A stretch of 64,000 nucleotides of DNA from Flavobacterium sinopsychrotolerans (GCF_900110375.1 NZ_FODN01000001.1:910796-974795); one strand, 5' to 3'. Positions 1 through 9,040 are shown, numbered from the stretch's first letter. A program made the numbers and translations. The notes: generated from the letters alone by a model not told the origin.

Positions 1-938
1 CTGGCGCTTTGTTTCAACGTTTTTAATAGTTCCTTTTTATTATTGTCTGTGTAAAGTTGTGCGATTTTTAAAGAAACAGAAATATACACCGAATTATTAA
101 TCATAAACAAAATCGAAACTAACTTCATTGCAATGGCATAATAGGCTACCGTTTCATCTCCTTTAAATTTTTTTAAAAAGACTATATCAAAAGTCATCAT
201 CAAAAAAACAGCTAAATTACTTATAGCCATAGGATATGATTTGTGAGCAATAAAGGAGTACGAAAAAGGATTCGTGTCACTTGGTAGTATTGAATCGTCT
301 TTTTGTTTTTTGAAAAGCCGAAAAATAATAATCGTTGTTATAATCGAAAGCGCTACAAATCCTATCAAAAAAGTATCTACCAAATAGGTTTCCTGGTGAT
401 AATAAAACAATACAATAGCACCAAAAATAACAGAAACATACTTAAAAGTATTTCTAAATAATTCAGCAATATAAATTTTATCTAATGCTCGAATTGTTTC
501 AGTGTTAAACAAGGTTATGGAATAAAAAAACAAAGCAATAATTGCCTTGGTCATCAAAACATAAGTACTTTTATCGTTGAAAAATAAATTAATACTGTTT
601 CGACCAATACCAAAAAAAATAAGCAATACCAGTAAACACAATACAAAAATAAGTAAAACAATTTTTTTATAAATCATCTTTAATTTTTGGATTTCATTTT
701 TGCTTTTTAAAATCCCCGTAAAATATAATATAGATTGATCCGTGCCGAGAACACAAATACTGCTTAATACTAATAAAACTATTCTTATAAAGTCGAATTG
801 ACCAATGATTTTCGGGTCGTAATTATGCGTTAAAAACAATGAAAATCCAAAAAGGGTAACTACACCTATAATTCTTAAGAACATCGTTTTTAAACTCTGT
901 AAAACAAATGGATTTTTTTTTATTTTATTGAAACCCAT
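1..938 (-). CDS. Polysaccharide flippase (Wzx/MATE-like), 3' end outside window
   Basis: The frame is open from an ATG at 938 to the window edge, giving the first ~312 residues. It starts MGFNKIKKNPFVLQSLKTMF and is then a run of hydrophobic segments (LRIIGVVTLFGFSLFL, IVLLVFVLCLLVLLIFF and others) separated by short Lys-rich loops. The early YDPKIIGQFDFIRI stretch resembles the 'G.Y..' turn of polysaccharide-export flippases, which move lipid-linked sugar repeat units across the inner membrane. A full family member has about 12-14 membrane helices and 420-480 residues, so roughly a third is missing at the window edge. The gene is 47 bases downstream of a Wzz-like chain-length gene on the same strand, which supports a surface-polysaccharide role. 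The substrate cannot be told from here. Confidence 0.72.
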   Translation of the reverse strand, partial: MGFNKIKKNPFVLQSLKTMFLRIIGVVTLFGFSLFLTHNYDPKIIGQFDFIRIVLLVLSSICVLGTDQSILYFTGILKSKNEIQKLKMIYKKIVLLIFVLCLLVLLIFFGIGRNSINLFFNDKSTYVLMTKAIIALFFYSITLFNTETIRALDKIYIAELFRNTFKYVSVIFGAIVLFYYHQETYLVDTFLIGFVALSIITTIIIFRLFKKQKDDSILPSDTNPFSYSFIAHKSYPMAISNLAVFLMMTFDIVFLKKFKGDETVAYYAIAMKLVSILFMINNSVYISVSLKIAQLYTDNNKKELLKTLKQSA

Positions 939-985
939 ATTGATTTTTTTTTCAAAATTTCAGGAATTTGTATTTGTCGAATTAA

Positions 986-1972
986 CTAAATCATTTTTGA
1001 TTTTTTCATTTGATTTTTGTAATAACCTAAAAATAAATGAATTAAAATAAATGAAAGCAAAAATAAAATAGGCAAAACCAATTTTAACTTTCCATTCACT
1101 GAGTTCGTATTTTCAATATTTAATGTTGAACTATTGTCTTTGATAATTTTATCTAATCCTACTAATCCTACTCTATGAATTCCTTGTTCATTAATTAAAG
1201 TCTCTTTCGTTTTAATAACATCGTTAAGTTGCGTGTTCTCATTATAATAAACCAATTTATCACTTTTTTGAGCGCCATTTACCATATTAGAAAATCCATT
1301 CAAAACACCATTTATTTGTGAAATAATAGTGTCATTTTGAATCATCTTCATACGAACATTATTTACCGTTTCTTTTTGGATTTTTTTATAGTAATCCGTT
1401 TCGTTTAAATAATTTAAAATAGGTTGAACAGTACCGGTATTGTTTGTTTGGTTTTTAGTTTTGAAAGTAATCGTATGTAAGGTATAATTCTTACTTGTTA
1501 AATTATCTTCGAGGATTTTTTTTATATCTCCACCCTCTGCCATTAACTTGATTAATTCGAAGTTCTCTTTCTTGTTTTCAATGAATTTATAAACGTCCGT
1601 TATGGGTTTAATTGCAATTTCAATTATTTCTTTAGGTTTTTTTATCCCTACAATTTCTTTAAGAAAAACGGTATCCCTCTCTTTAATTTTAGATTCAATC
1701 AAATCAATTTTTGAATATAAATAATCAGTGCTTTCAAAATTTGGAGTAACTATAATTTGATGATCATAGGTTTTTTTTGTCACATCTAAATAAAACCCTA
1801 ACCCAACTCCAATTACCAACAAAATCAAAATTACAATCGCATTTTTTACAAAAAACTGAATACATTTAAATAAAAAAGTATTAATCCAATCAAATAATTT
1901 TCCTATTTTTTGAAAAATTTGCGACAAATCAATTTCTTGATCCTCTTGGTTATTGGGTTGGTTATTGTTCAT
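986..1972 (-). CDS. Wzz-like chain-length determinant protein
   Basis: 328 residues. The N-terminal ~43 residues are acidic/amphipathic and cytoplasmic, followed by a membrane segment at about 44-63 (NAIVILILLVIGVGLGFYLD), a long periplasmic part rich in Lys/Asn/Ile with helical stretches, and a second membrane segment at about 298-318 (LVLPILFLLSFILIHLFLGY). This two-helix layout with a helical periplasmic domain is that of the Wzz/polysaccharide co-polymerase family, which sets chain length of O-antigen or exopolysaccharide at the inner membrane. No kinase domain follows, so it is the short form. It starts 9 bases after the stop of the DUF6909 gene and precedes the flippase, so the three are probably co-transcribed. 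The family call rests on topology and context more than on motifs. Confidence 0.65.
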   Translation of the reverse strand: MNNNQPNNQEDQEIDLSQIFQKIGKLFDWINTFLFKCIQFFVKNAIVILILLVIGVGLGFYLDVTKKTYDHQIIVTPNFESTDYLYSKIDLIESKIKERDTVFLKEIVGIKKPKEIIEIAIKPITDVYKFIENKKENFELIKLMAEGGDIKKILEDNLTSKNYTLHTITFKTKNQTNNTGTVQPILNYLNETDYYKKIQKETVNNVRMKMIQNDTIISQINGVLNGFSNMVNGAQKSDKLVYYNENTQLNDVIKTKETLINEQGIHRVGLVGLDKIIKDNSSTLNIENTNSVNGKLKLVLPILFLLSFILIHLFLGYYKNQMKKSKMI

Positions 1973-1981
1973 CCTATGTTT

Positions 1982-3661
1982 TTATTTTACGTTGAAAATT
2001 TGTTCCAATATTTTAATTGTAATCAAATAAGTAGGTTTTACACCTGTTGTTCCCAATCCGCCTGAAGCTAATGTACTTCCGGTTTCCAAAGGATTATCAG
2101 AGGCATAATACGCATATCTTACTTTGACATCATGTGGAACACTCTTTCTGATTTTAGAAGCGGATTGAATCGCTTTTTGGTAATAAGAACCTTCCATTTC
2201 CAATCCGATAATTCCCCAAGTCGATTCATGGAAAAACTTCAATAAATCTCGGTTTTGCAATGAAGTTCCCAAAACGGTAACCATTGGACCTGCAAAAACG
2301 GCAATATCATTTCCTTCAAACATATCAGCAGTCAATTCATTTTCGAAAAAATAATTATCCGCCGTTCCTTCATTAATGTGTGCATTCGGAATCATGATAT
2401 CTCCTTTTCCACCTTCCAAAATTCCCGCTTTCCCCATGATAGAAACCGATTCCACATTCAATAAGGTGTCTTTTTTAAATGGTTTCAAAAGCTCATCAAT
2501 GGTTTCATACGCTTGTTCTCCAAACGCATAATCCATAACAATCAATACTGGTTCTTTATCACCGATATTCGCCTTAGGAAAAGACGTTTTTGCCCAATCA
2601 ATTTTTGCGGTATCAAAAATCTGCACATCGATATTTGTTCCTGATGTATCCGGTAAGGAAATCATTCCGCATTTCAACGCAACTTCTTCCACTTGATTTC
2701 GAACCGCATTGGCACCGGACTTACTCAATTCCTCATAAATGAAGAAATCCGATTTATCTTTGAACTTGGTTTTCAAAACTTCCGTTGCAAAAATAGAATT
2801 CATCACACTGTGCATATTGGCACTGATTACGTGAATTGGACGGTCTAAAAGTTGGTTTTCTTTCAAAACTTCCTTGATATTAGTAGCCCATATTTCCCCA
2901 TGAATGTGGTGTCCCAATCGTTCTCTCAAAATAGGACTGAAAGTGATTGTTCTCTTATTATCGTCTACAATTTCTTCTATGGCGAGTTTCCCCAACCAAA
3001 AGATGACATGCAAGAAACGATCTGGTGCAGCAGCTGAACCAAAAGCGTCATAAATATCCAATACTTCTTCAAATGTTCTTCCCAGAATATTGGCAGCGTG
3101 TGAAATGGCTTTCTCTTTTTCTATCTGAGTCAGTTTCTTCTTTTGGGAAACCGCTTGTTCCAGTTTGAACCAGTCGCGGGAAACCTCACCGGCATCATCC
3201 AGTAAAACCCTGTTTCTAATTTTGTGTGATTCGATGAAAATAAAGGTCAAATGCGTCAGAATATCATAAATATCAGAACGTCCTCTTGTAATCTCCACAT
3301 TCATTTGTTCCTCATCGATGCGGTAACAATTACGACGTCTTTTTGGCGGTACAATCGCCTGAAAATGCGATTTAGAATACCCTTCATCCGATGTTAAATT
3401 GATAAATCTACATTCTTCAATTCCTACCGGAAGACGTTCAATTACATATAAAAGTCCGTTCAATTCTACTTTTTCTTCAGCAATATTTCCATAAATTTCT
3501 GGTCGCAGTGCTAACAATGCTTCGCGCAGCGTATCACCTGAAATTCCCATAGGTTTGTAAAATCCCCTGTTAAAAAGGTGACGCATCGTAATGTACATTT
3601 TTTCAATTGCTGCCGATGATTCTTGCGCTCTGGAGCGTGATATATTTTTTGTTTCTTTCAT
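1982..3661 (-). CDS. DUF6909 family protein, C-terminal half nucleoside-phosphorylase-like
   Basis: 559 residues, no signal peptide or membrane segment, so cytoplasmic. I recognise it as a conserved Bacteroidetes protein of unknown function (DUF6909, from memory). The first ~270 residues are helical and charged (MKETKNISRSRAQESSAAIE). The last ~200 hold phosphorylase-like features: PVLIVMDYAFGEQAYE, then a Gly-rich MGKAGILEGGKGDIMIPN, and near residue 500 GIIGLEMEGSYY. The EMEG/EMEA loop is the ribose-contacting motif of purine nucleoside phosphorylases and AMP nucleosidases. This suggests a nucleoside or nucleotide base-releasing enzyme, but the substrate is unknown. It sits 36 bases after the GH3-like gene and 9 bases before the Wzz-like gene on the same strand. 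Confidence 0.6.
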   Translation of the reverse strand: MKETKNISRSRAQESSAAIEKMYITMRHLFNRGFYKPMGISGDTLREALLALRPEIYGNIAEEKVELNGLLYVIERLPVGIEECRFINLTSDEGYSKSHFQAIVPPKRRRNCYRIDEEQMNVEITRGRSDIYDILTHLTFIFIESHKIRNRVLLDDAGEVSRDWFKLEQAVSQKKKLTQIEKEKAISHAANILGRTFEEVLDIYDAFGSAAAPDRFLHVIFWLGKLAIEEIVDDNKRTITFSPILRERLGHHIHGEIWATNIKEVLKENQLLDRPIHVISANMHSVMNSIFATEVLKTKFKDKSDFFIYEELSKSGANAVRNQVEEVALKCGMISLPDTSGTNIDVQIFDTAKIDWAKTSFPKANIGDKEPVLIVMDYAFGEQAYETIDELLKPFKKDTLLNVESVSIMGKAGILEGGKGDIMIPNAHINEGTADNYFFENELTADMFEGNDIAVFAGPMVTVLGTSLQNRDLLKFFHESTWGIIGLEMEGSYYQKAIQSASKIRKSVPHDVKVRYAYYASDNPLETGSTLASGGLGTTGVKPTYLITIKILEQIFNVK

Positions 3662-3697
3662 TTTCTGCTTATTTTCTAACCTTCAAAGGTAAGACAT

Positions 3698-5185
3698 TTA
3701 TTTACTTTTTAACAAATCCACTATATTTCTATCATTCGAAAGTCTAGGGATTTTATTTTGACCGCCCAGTTTACCAATCGATTTCATATAGTCCTGAAAA
3801 CCGTTTTTAACGACTTTAGAAATCACCACTTTTCGCAACACTTTGCCCACAATCAAATCATCATAATACATGTTTTGTTTTCGCATGGCATTGTCCAGCG
3901 CTTCCGCAAAAGATACGCTGTCTTCCGGTTCGTTCTCAAATTCAATAAACCATTGATGATATGGCAAACCTTCTGCGGGAGTGATTTGTGGTGCGACCGT
4001 AAATTCATTGATTCGAATGTTAGTGCCAATAATTGCTTCCTGCAACGCACTTTCCACTTCTTTCCCAATTACATGTTCTCCAAAAGCCGAAATATAATGT
4101 TTGATTCTTCCCGAGACAATTATTCGGTATGGTTTTAAACTGGTAAACTGAACCGTATCGCCAATATTATAGCCCCAAAGTCCCGCATTGGTAGAAATTA
4201 TCAAAACATAATTCACTCCCAATTCTACTTCGCCAATAGTATATCGTTTTGGATTATCAGTATAGAATTCGTCACTTTTTTTAAACTCATAAAAAATACC
4301 GGAGTTCAAAAGCAGTAACATTCCTTTTTCTTTTTGGGAATCCTGGTACGCAAAAAACCCTTCCGAAGCCGGAAATAACTCAATACTATCTACTTTTCGT
4401 CCAATAAGATTTTCAAATTTGGCGCGATACGGTTCATAATTCACGCCGCCATAAATAAACAAATTGAAATTTTTGAAGATTTCACCTACTGGCTTTCCTC
4501 CTTTTTGATGCAATTTCTCAAAATACATTTGTACCCAAGAAGGAATCCCAGAAATCACAGCCATATTTTCGTTGAATGTTTCCTCGACAATCGCATTTAC
4601 TTTGGTTTCCCAATCTTCGATACAATTCGTTTCCCATGAGGGCATTCTGTTTTTTTGAAGGTATTTTGGAACAAAATGCGCCACAATTCCAGACAATCGA
4701 CCCAATTTAACGCCATTTTTTTCTTCTAATATTGGACTTCCTTGCAAGAAAATCATTTTCCCATCCACAAAATCAGCTTTTCCGGTTTCGTGAATGTAAT
4801 GCAGGATCGCATTGCGGGCCGCCTCAATATGATACGGCATCGATTCCTTAGTCAACGGAATATATTTGGCACCGGAAGTCGTCCCGGAAGTCTTCGCAAA
4901 ATAGAGCGGTTTTCCTTTCCAAAGGATATTTTCCTCACCTTTTACCACCTTATCAACATACGGTTTTAACGCTTCATAATCCCGAACTGGAACTTGTTTG
5001 GCAAAATCCTTCTCATTTTTTATTTGGTCAAAATGATGGTCGATACCAAATTGTGTTTGCTCCGCATCTTTGATTAATTTTCGTAAAACTTTCTTTTGCG
5101 TTTCAATAGGATTATTGGCCCAAAGTTGTGTTTTCTTGTATATTTTTTGCGCAAATAATTTGGCTGCAATTGATTTTATTGACAT
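3698..5185 (-). CDS. GH3 auxin-responsive promoter family protein (acyl-adenylating)
   Basis: 495 residues, the usual length for bacterial GH3 proteins. The GH3 fold belongs to the ANL adenylating enzymes; plant members join amino acids to jasmonate or auxin, while the bacterial substrate is not established. The ATP-binding motif FAKTSGTTSGAKYIPL lies at about residues 92-107, and a second conserved block FIYGGVNYEPYRAKFENLIG at about 242-261, followed by LFPASEGFFAYQD and the strand-hinge region IGDTVQFTSLKPYRIIVSGR near 345-364. There is no signal peptide. It is followed after 36 bases by the DUF6909 gene and preceded by a small membrane protein gene, all leftward, so a shared transcript is likely. 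Family confident, reaction unknown. Confidence 0.85.
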   Translation of the reverse strand: MSIKSIAAKLFAQKIYKKTQLWANNPIETQKKVLRKLIKDAEQTQFGIDHHFDQIKNEKDFAKQVPVRDYEALKPYVDKVVKGEENILWKGKPLYFAKTSGTTSGAKYIPLTKESMPYHIEAARNAILHYIHETGKADFVDGKMIFLQGSPILEEKNGVKLGRLSGIVAHFVPKYLQKNRMPSWETNCIEDWETKVNAIVEETFNENMAVISGIPSWVQMYFEKLHQKGGKPVGEIFKNFNLFIYGGVNYEPYRAKFENLIGRKVDSIELFPASEGFFAYQDSQKEKGMLLLLNSGIFYEFKKSDEFYTDNPKRYTIGEVELGVNYVLIISTNAGLWGYNIGDTVQFTSLKPYRIIVSGRIKHYISAFGEHVIGKEVESALQEAIIGTNIRINEFTVAPQITPAEGLPYHQWFIEFENEPEDSVSFAEALDNAMRKQNMYYDDLIVGKVLRKVVISKVVKNGFQDYMKSIGKLGGQNKIPRLSNDRNIVDLLKSK

Positions 5186-5223
5186 TTTTATTTTTGTTCT
5201 TTAAAAGATAAAAATTTGTTTTT

Positions 5224-5721
5224 TTACTCTTTTTTTAATTTTTTAGAAAGCGGATTTTTCTCTTCTTTTGCTATTTGCTCCCGCAATTCCAATTCTTGTT
5301 TGGATGGCGATAAATCAACTTGAGAAGAAACTTCATCTGCAGCCGAAAGTATCGAATCTTTACTGAATTTTGCATATTCTAATTCTCCTGTTAACACTTT
5401 CTGAATGGATTTAATATACGCTTCATTTCTTTTCAAGGCTTTTGACAAAGAATCTGATTTTAAAGCCAGTTCCATAGCGTCTTTCTTTAATTTTGACGAA
5501 GAATATCCTGGTATAAATTCTCGTAAAGGAGTAAAAGCAATAATAAAAGTGGTAACAAATGTAATAATTATTGCTCCTAAAGATGCTACCACAAAAACGT
5601 TCATTAAAGTAAGTTTCAATGAAAAAGTTTCTTCAAATGTATCTTCGTTTAGTATAATTAAACGTCGTTTATTGAATAAGTTTTCCTTTATTTTTCGCCG
5701 TTTTTGTCTTTTCTTGGACAT
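5224..5721 (-). CDS. Small membrane protein resembling the N-terminal part of flavobacterial M23 peptidases
   Basis: 165 residues. A basic N terminus (MSKKRQKRRKIKENLF) is followed by RRLIILNEDTFEE, a membrane segment at about 45-70 (VASLGAIIITFVTTFIIAF), then TPLREFIPGY and a helical, coiled-coil-like tail ending in a Lys-rich stretch. From memory, this arrangement, including 'ILNEDTFEE' and 'TPLREYIPGYSS', is the N-terminal half of longer flavobacterial LytM/M23 endopeptidases of about 320 residues. Here the reading frame stops before any peptidase domain; no HxH zinc motif is present. It could be a native short anchor/activator or a truncated gene. It is 38 bases upstream of the GH3-like gene on the same strand. 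Confidence 0.6.
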   Translation of the reverse strand: MSKKRQKRRKIKENLFNKRRLIILNEDTFEETFSLKLTLMNVFVVASLGAIIITFVTTFIIAFTPLREFIPGYSSSKLKKDAMELALKSDSLSKALKRNEAYIKSIQKVLTGELEYAKFSKDSILSAADEVSSQVDLSPSKQELELREQIAKEEKNPLSKKLKKE

Positions 5722-5879
5722 ATAAATTGATTATTGAACAAATATAACAATTATTGTCGTTGCTTGTATTTCCTTGTATTGGTCCCGTATTACAAACCTA
5801 AATTAATTTTTAGTAAATTTTTAACGCTTTTGAAACTAAATAAATGAAGTAAAATGAATTTCAGTAAACTAATTCTATT

Positions 5880-5887
5880 TACCTTTG
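5880..5887 (+). promoter_or_regulatory. Predicted -7 box upstream of tatA (TACCTTTG)
   Basis: TACCTTTG fits the Bacteroidetes -7 consensus TAnnTTTG and lies 46 bases before the tatA ATG, in the divergent region between tatA and the leftward small membrane protein gene. No clear -33 element was identified. Confidence 0.4.
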
Positions 5888-5933
5888 CTTCTAGATTTAT
5901 TACAAATTTGCTTCGGCAATAAATTATCGTATT

Positions 5934-6107
5934 ATGAGTAGTATCGGTGTTACAGAAATCCTGATTATATTGGCAGTTGTTTTATTACTTTTTGGAGGTA
6001 AAAAAATTCCGGAACTTATGAAAGGTTTTGGAAGCGGAATTAAGGAATTCAAAAATGCTGCTAAAGATGACCAACCAGCAGCTAGAAAAGAAGAAGAAAC
6101 AAAATAA
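5934..6107 (+). CDS. tatA: Twin-arginine translocase subunit TatA/TatE
   Basis: A 57-residue protein, the length of a minimal TatA. It starts [20 protein letters not shown], a short periplasmic N terminus plus a single membrane helix, then [20 protein letters not shown], the hinge and amphipathic helix with the family's FG..IPELMK..G.G..EF pattern, and finishes in an acidic/basic tail. TatA forms the protein-conducting assembly that moves folded twin-arginine precursors across the inner membrane, with TatC (not in this window). It is the only gene on this strand between two leftward transcription units, has its own promoter-like box, and is followed directly by a bidirectional terminator, so it appears to be monocistronic. 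Confidence 0.92.
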   Translation: MSSIGVTEILIILAVVLLLFGGKKIPELMKGFGSGIKEFKNAAKDDQPAARKEEETK

Positions 6108-6113
6108 AAAAAG

Positions 6114-6143
6114 AGGCTTTTCAATTATGAAAAGCCTTTTTTT
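6114..6143. terminator. Bidirectional terminator between tatA and tex
   Basis: A perfect 9 bp stem, AGGCTTTTC (6114-6122) and GAAAAGCCT (6129-6137), with a 6-base loop. It has a T-run after it on the + strand and an A-run before it, so it can stop tatA from the left and tex from the right. It begins 6 bases after the tatA stop. Confidence 0.85.
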
Positions 6144-6148
6144 ATGGG

Positions 6149-8272
6149 TTAAATAACCATTGTCAACTGAATTCTCTTTCTATCCTCATCGACTTCCGTT
6201 ACTTTTACCTGAACGTGTTGGTGTAATTTTACCACTTCATTTACGTCGCTGACAAAACCCGCTTTGAGTTGCGAAATGTGTACCAAGCCACTTTCCTTGA
6301 CTCCAATATCCACAAAACAACCAAAATTGGTAATGTTATTGACAATTCCCGGTAAAACCATTCCTGTTTTTATATCTTTTATCGTTTTTACATTCGGGTC
6401 AAATTCAAAAACTTTGGCTGATTTTCTTGGGTCTAATCCTGGTTTCTCTAATTCTTTTATAATGTCTTTCAATCCCAATAAACCTATTTCTGATGTAATG
6501 TAATTTTCTAGTTTTATCAAAGCTGTTTTTTCTTTATTGGCAATCAAATCATTCACCGTCAATTTCAAGTCTTTTGCCATTTTCTCCACAATTCCATACG
6601 ATTCCGGATGAACCGCTGAATTATCCAACGGATTTTTTGCGTTCGAAATTCGGATAAAAGCCACGCCTTGCTGATACGCTTTTTCACCTAAACGAGGCAC
6701 TTTTTTGAGTTGTTTACGATCTGTAAATGGACCGTTTTCAGAACGATAATTCACAATGTTTTCGGCAAGCTTATCTCCTATTCCACTCACATAACTCAGT
6801 AAATGTTTACTCGCAGTATTAATGTTTATTCCAACTGAATTTACGCAACGAATCACCGTACTGTCTAATTCTTCTTTTAATTTATTTTGATCTACGTCAT
6901 GTTGGTATTGACCTACGCCAATGGCTTTCGGGTCAATTTTCACCAATTCAGCCAACGGATCACTCAATCGTCTTCCGATAGAAACTGAGCCTCGAACCGT
7001 AACATCATAATTAGGAAATTCGTCTCTGGCAATTTTCGAAGCCGAATACACCGATGCTCCCGCTTCGGAAACTATAAAAACTTGAACCGGCTTATCAAAA
7101 GCTATTTTCTTGATAAAGAATTCCGTTTCACGTGATGCAGTTCCGTTTCCTATTGAAATCGCATCTATTTTGTAAGAATTCACCATCGAACGGATTTTTT
7201 TCATCGCCATCGCTTCCTCCTTTTGAGGCGCATGTGGATAAATGGTTTCATTATACAACAAATCTCCTTTTTCGTCCAAACAAACAATTTTACATCCACT
7301 TCTAAAACCCGGATCAATCGCCAGAATTCGTTTTTCACCCAAAGGCGGTGCCAACAATAATTGCCCTAAATTATTCGCAAAAACCTGAATCGAATTGGCA
7401 TCAGCCTTCGCTTTAGCTTCTTGCAAAGCTTCGTTTGAAATGGCCGGATTCAGTAATCGTTTGTAACTGTCTTCTATGGCTAATTGTACGTTTGGCGTAG
7501 TTTTATTTTGACCTTTCAAAACTAACGCATCAATAATATCATACGCTTCATCAATATCAACTTCAACTTTAAACTTGATAAAACCTTCATTTTCGGCACG
7601 AAGCATCGCTAATAATCGATGCGATGGTGCTTTAGTCAACGATTCTGACCAATCGAAATACTGACTGAATTTCTGCGCCGCTTCTTCGTCTTTTTTCGTT
7701 TTTACAACTTTGGTGGTAATGGTTGCTTTGCGTTGGTACAATCTTCGGAGTTGCTTTCGAACATAAATATTTTCATTAATCCATTCGGCAATAATATCTC
7801 TGGCACCTTGTAATGCCGCATCTTCATTAATGATATTTTCGTTCAAATATTTTGTCGAAATAAAATCGACATCATCATTATTCTGCGCCATAATGATTTT
7901 TGCTAATGGCTCCAATCCGTTTTCGCGGGCAGCATCGGCTTTAGTTTTTTTCTTCTTTTTGAATGGCAGATAAAAATCTTCTAATTCCTGTAAATCGAAA
8001 CTTTTCTGGATTTTTTTATCTAATTCTGGGCTAAGCGCATTTTGTTCCTGAATCGATTTTAAAATCGCTTCTTTGCGTTTTACAATCACTTCGTATTCCT
8101 TTTGGAATTTAGCAATTTGCTCAATAAAGACTTCGTCCAGATTACCGGTTTTGTCTTTTCGATACCGCGAAATAAACGGAATTGTACAATCTTCCTGTAA
8201 TAATTGAACGGTATTTTGAATGTTAATCGCTGCTGTTTGAACAGACTTAGCTATGAATTGTATGTTAGTCAT
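6149..8272 (-). CDS. tex: Tex family RNA-binding transcription accessory protein
   Basis: 707 residues, close to the usual Tex length. Order of parts: N-terminal helical Tex domain including RYRKDKTGNLDEVFIEQIAK (about 37-56) and FYLPFKKKKKTKA; a YqgF/RuvC-like fold beginning LAIDPGFRSGCKIVCLD near residue 315; helix-hairpin-helix motifs with SVGININTASKHLLSYVSGI near 480; and a C-terminal S1 RNA-binding domain (GMVLPGIVNNITNFGCFVDI, about 636-655). Tex acts in the cytoplasm on transcribing RNA polymerase and RNA; its exact biochemical job is still debated. The gene is transcribed divergently from the DUF1294 gene; their start codons are about 65 bases apart, so their promoters must lie close together or overlap. 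Confidence 0.95.
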   Translation of the reverse strand: MTNIQFIAKSVQTAAINIQNTVQLLQEDCTIPFISRYRKDKTGNLDEVFIEQIAKFQKEYEVIVKRKEAILKSIQEQNALSPELDKKIQKSFDLQELEDFYLPFKKKKKTKADAARENGLEPLAKIIMAQNNDDVDFISTKYLNENIINEDAALQGARDIIAEWINENIYVRKQLRRLYQRKATITTKVVKTKKDEEAAQKFSQYFDWSESLTKAPSHRLLAMLRAENEGFIKFKVEVDIDEAYDIIDALVLKGQNKTTPNVQLAIEDSYKRLLNPAISNEALQEAKAKADANSIQVFANNLGQLLLAPPLGEKRILAIDPGFRSGCKIVCLDEKGDLLYNETIYPHAPQKEEAMAMKKIRSMVNSYKIDAISIGNGTASRETEFFIKKIAFDKPVQVFIVSEAGASVYSASKIARDEFPNYDVTVRGSVSIGRRLSDPLAELVKIDPKAIGVGQYQHDVDQNKLKEELDSTVIRCVNSVGININTASKHLLSYVSGIGDKLAENIVNYRSENGPFTDRKQLKKVPRLGEKAYQQGVAFIRISNAKNPLDNSAVHPESYGIVEKMAKDLKLTVNDLIANKEKTALIKLENYITSEIGLLGLKDIIKELEKPGLDPRKSAKVFEFDPNVKTIKDIKTGMVLPGIVNNITNFGCFVDIGVKESGLVHISQLKAGFVSDVNEVVKLHQHVQVKVTEVDEDRKRIQLTMVI

Positions 8273-8310
8273 TTTAAATTTAAGATTATAAAATCATATT
8301 GCTAAAATAG

Positions 8311-8318
8311 TATCTTTG
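8311..8318 (+). promoter_or_regulatory. Predicted -7 box for the DUF1294 gene (TATCTTTG)
   Basis: A perfect match to TAnnTTTG, ending 18 bases before an in-frame ATG at 8337. A possible TTG start at 8316 lies inside the box, so that codon would be upstream of the transcript and is unlikely to be used. Confidence 0.55.
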
Positions 8319-8336
8319 GGTCAAAACTCCTTATTT

Positions 8337-8615
8337 ATGTCTTTTTTATTCTGGTATTTTCCGCTTATTAATTTAGTCGCTTTTTCAATAATAGGAGTTG
8401 ACAAACGGCTGGCCATACAGCAAAAATGGAGAATTTCAGAACGTAATTTATTGTTTACAAGTATTCTGGGCGGCACAATTGGTTCCGGGTTAGCCATGCT
8501 TTTCTTTAGACATAAAACCTCAAAAGAAAGCTTCCTTTTGAGGTTTTACGGAATTATTGTAATCCAAATTTTAATCCTTTTTGTACTTTTTTATTCTGGA
8601 ATAATAGAGTACTAA
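8337..8615 (+). CDS. DUF1294 family small membrane protein
   Basis: 92 residues from the ATG at 8337. Two or three membrane segments frame the family's conserved core: GVDKRLAIQQKWRISERNLL, then ILGGTIGSGLAMLFFRHKTS. 'DK..A....WRI.E..LL....LGG..G...GM..FRHKT' is the DUF1294 signature, known from small inner-membrane proteins of unknown function. I chose 8337 over a TTG at 8316 because the latter overlaps the predicted -7 box. The stop overlaps the convergent rpiB stop by 4 bases (8612-8615), with no terminator hairpin between the two genes. Confidence 0.85.
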   Translation: MSFLFWYFPLINLVAFSIIGVDKRLAIQQKWRISERNLLFTSILGGTIGSGLAMLFFRHKTSKESFLLRFYGIIVIQILILFVLFYSGIIEY

Positions 8616-9040
8616 CAAGAAATTTTATCTACTCTATTTTGGTGTCTTCCACCTTCAAATTCAGTGTTTAAAAATGCTTCTACCATTTCTACTGCTTGTG
8701 GAATCGAAGTAAAACGAGCAGGAATACTAATAATGTTCGCATCATTATGCTGACGTGCCAAAACTGCAATTTCCTTCATCCAGCATAAAGCAGCACGAAC
8801 TTTGGCTTGTTTATTTACTGTCATTGAAATTCCGTTTCCGCTTCCGCAAATAACAATTCCAAAATCAGCTTTTCCTTCAGAAACATCTGTGGCAACAGGA
8901 CGTCCAAAATCAGGATAATCCACGCTTTCTGCTGAATCGGTTCCGTAATTCGTTACTTCATGTCCTTTTGCTTGCAGCATTTCAACAATTGCTTTTTTGT
9001 AATCCGGTCCTGCGTGATCGTTTCCTATGGAGATTTTCAT
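8612..9040 (-). CDS. rpiB: Ribose 5-phosphate isomerase B
   Basis: 142 residues, typical of RpiB. It starts MKISIGNDHAGPDYKKAIVE, has the NYGTDSAESVDYPDFG block, and the catalytic-cysteine loop GIVICGSGNGISMTVNK at about residues 61-77. RpiB interconverts ribose 5-phosphate and ribulose 5-phosphate in the non-oxidative pentose phosphate pathway in the cytoplasm. LacA/LacB galactose-6-phosphate isomerases are relatives, but a single-copy gene of this type in Bacteroidetes is normally rpiB. It is transcribed away from the large AT-rich gap at 9041-9771, with a -7-like box in its leader region. Confidence 0.92.
   Translation of the reverse strand: MKISIGNDHAGPDYKKAIVEMLQAKGHEVTNYGTDSAESVDYPDFGRPVATDVSEGKADFGIVICGSGNGISMTVNKQAKVRAALCWMKEIAVLARQHNDANIISIPARFTSIPQAVEMVEAFLNTEFEGGRHQNRVDKISC

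Noticed and set aside
5924..6124. A 66-codon minus-strand frame opposite tatA.
   Set aside because: It is the shadow of tatA, whose protein on the + strand has clear TatA features.
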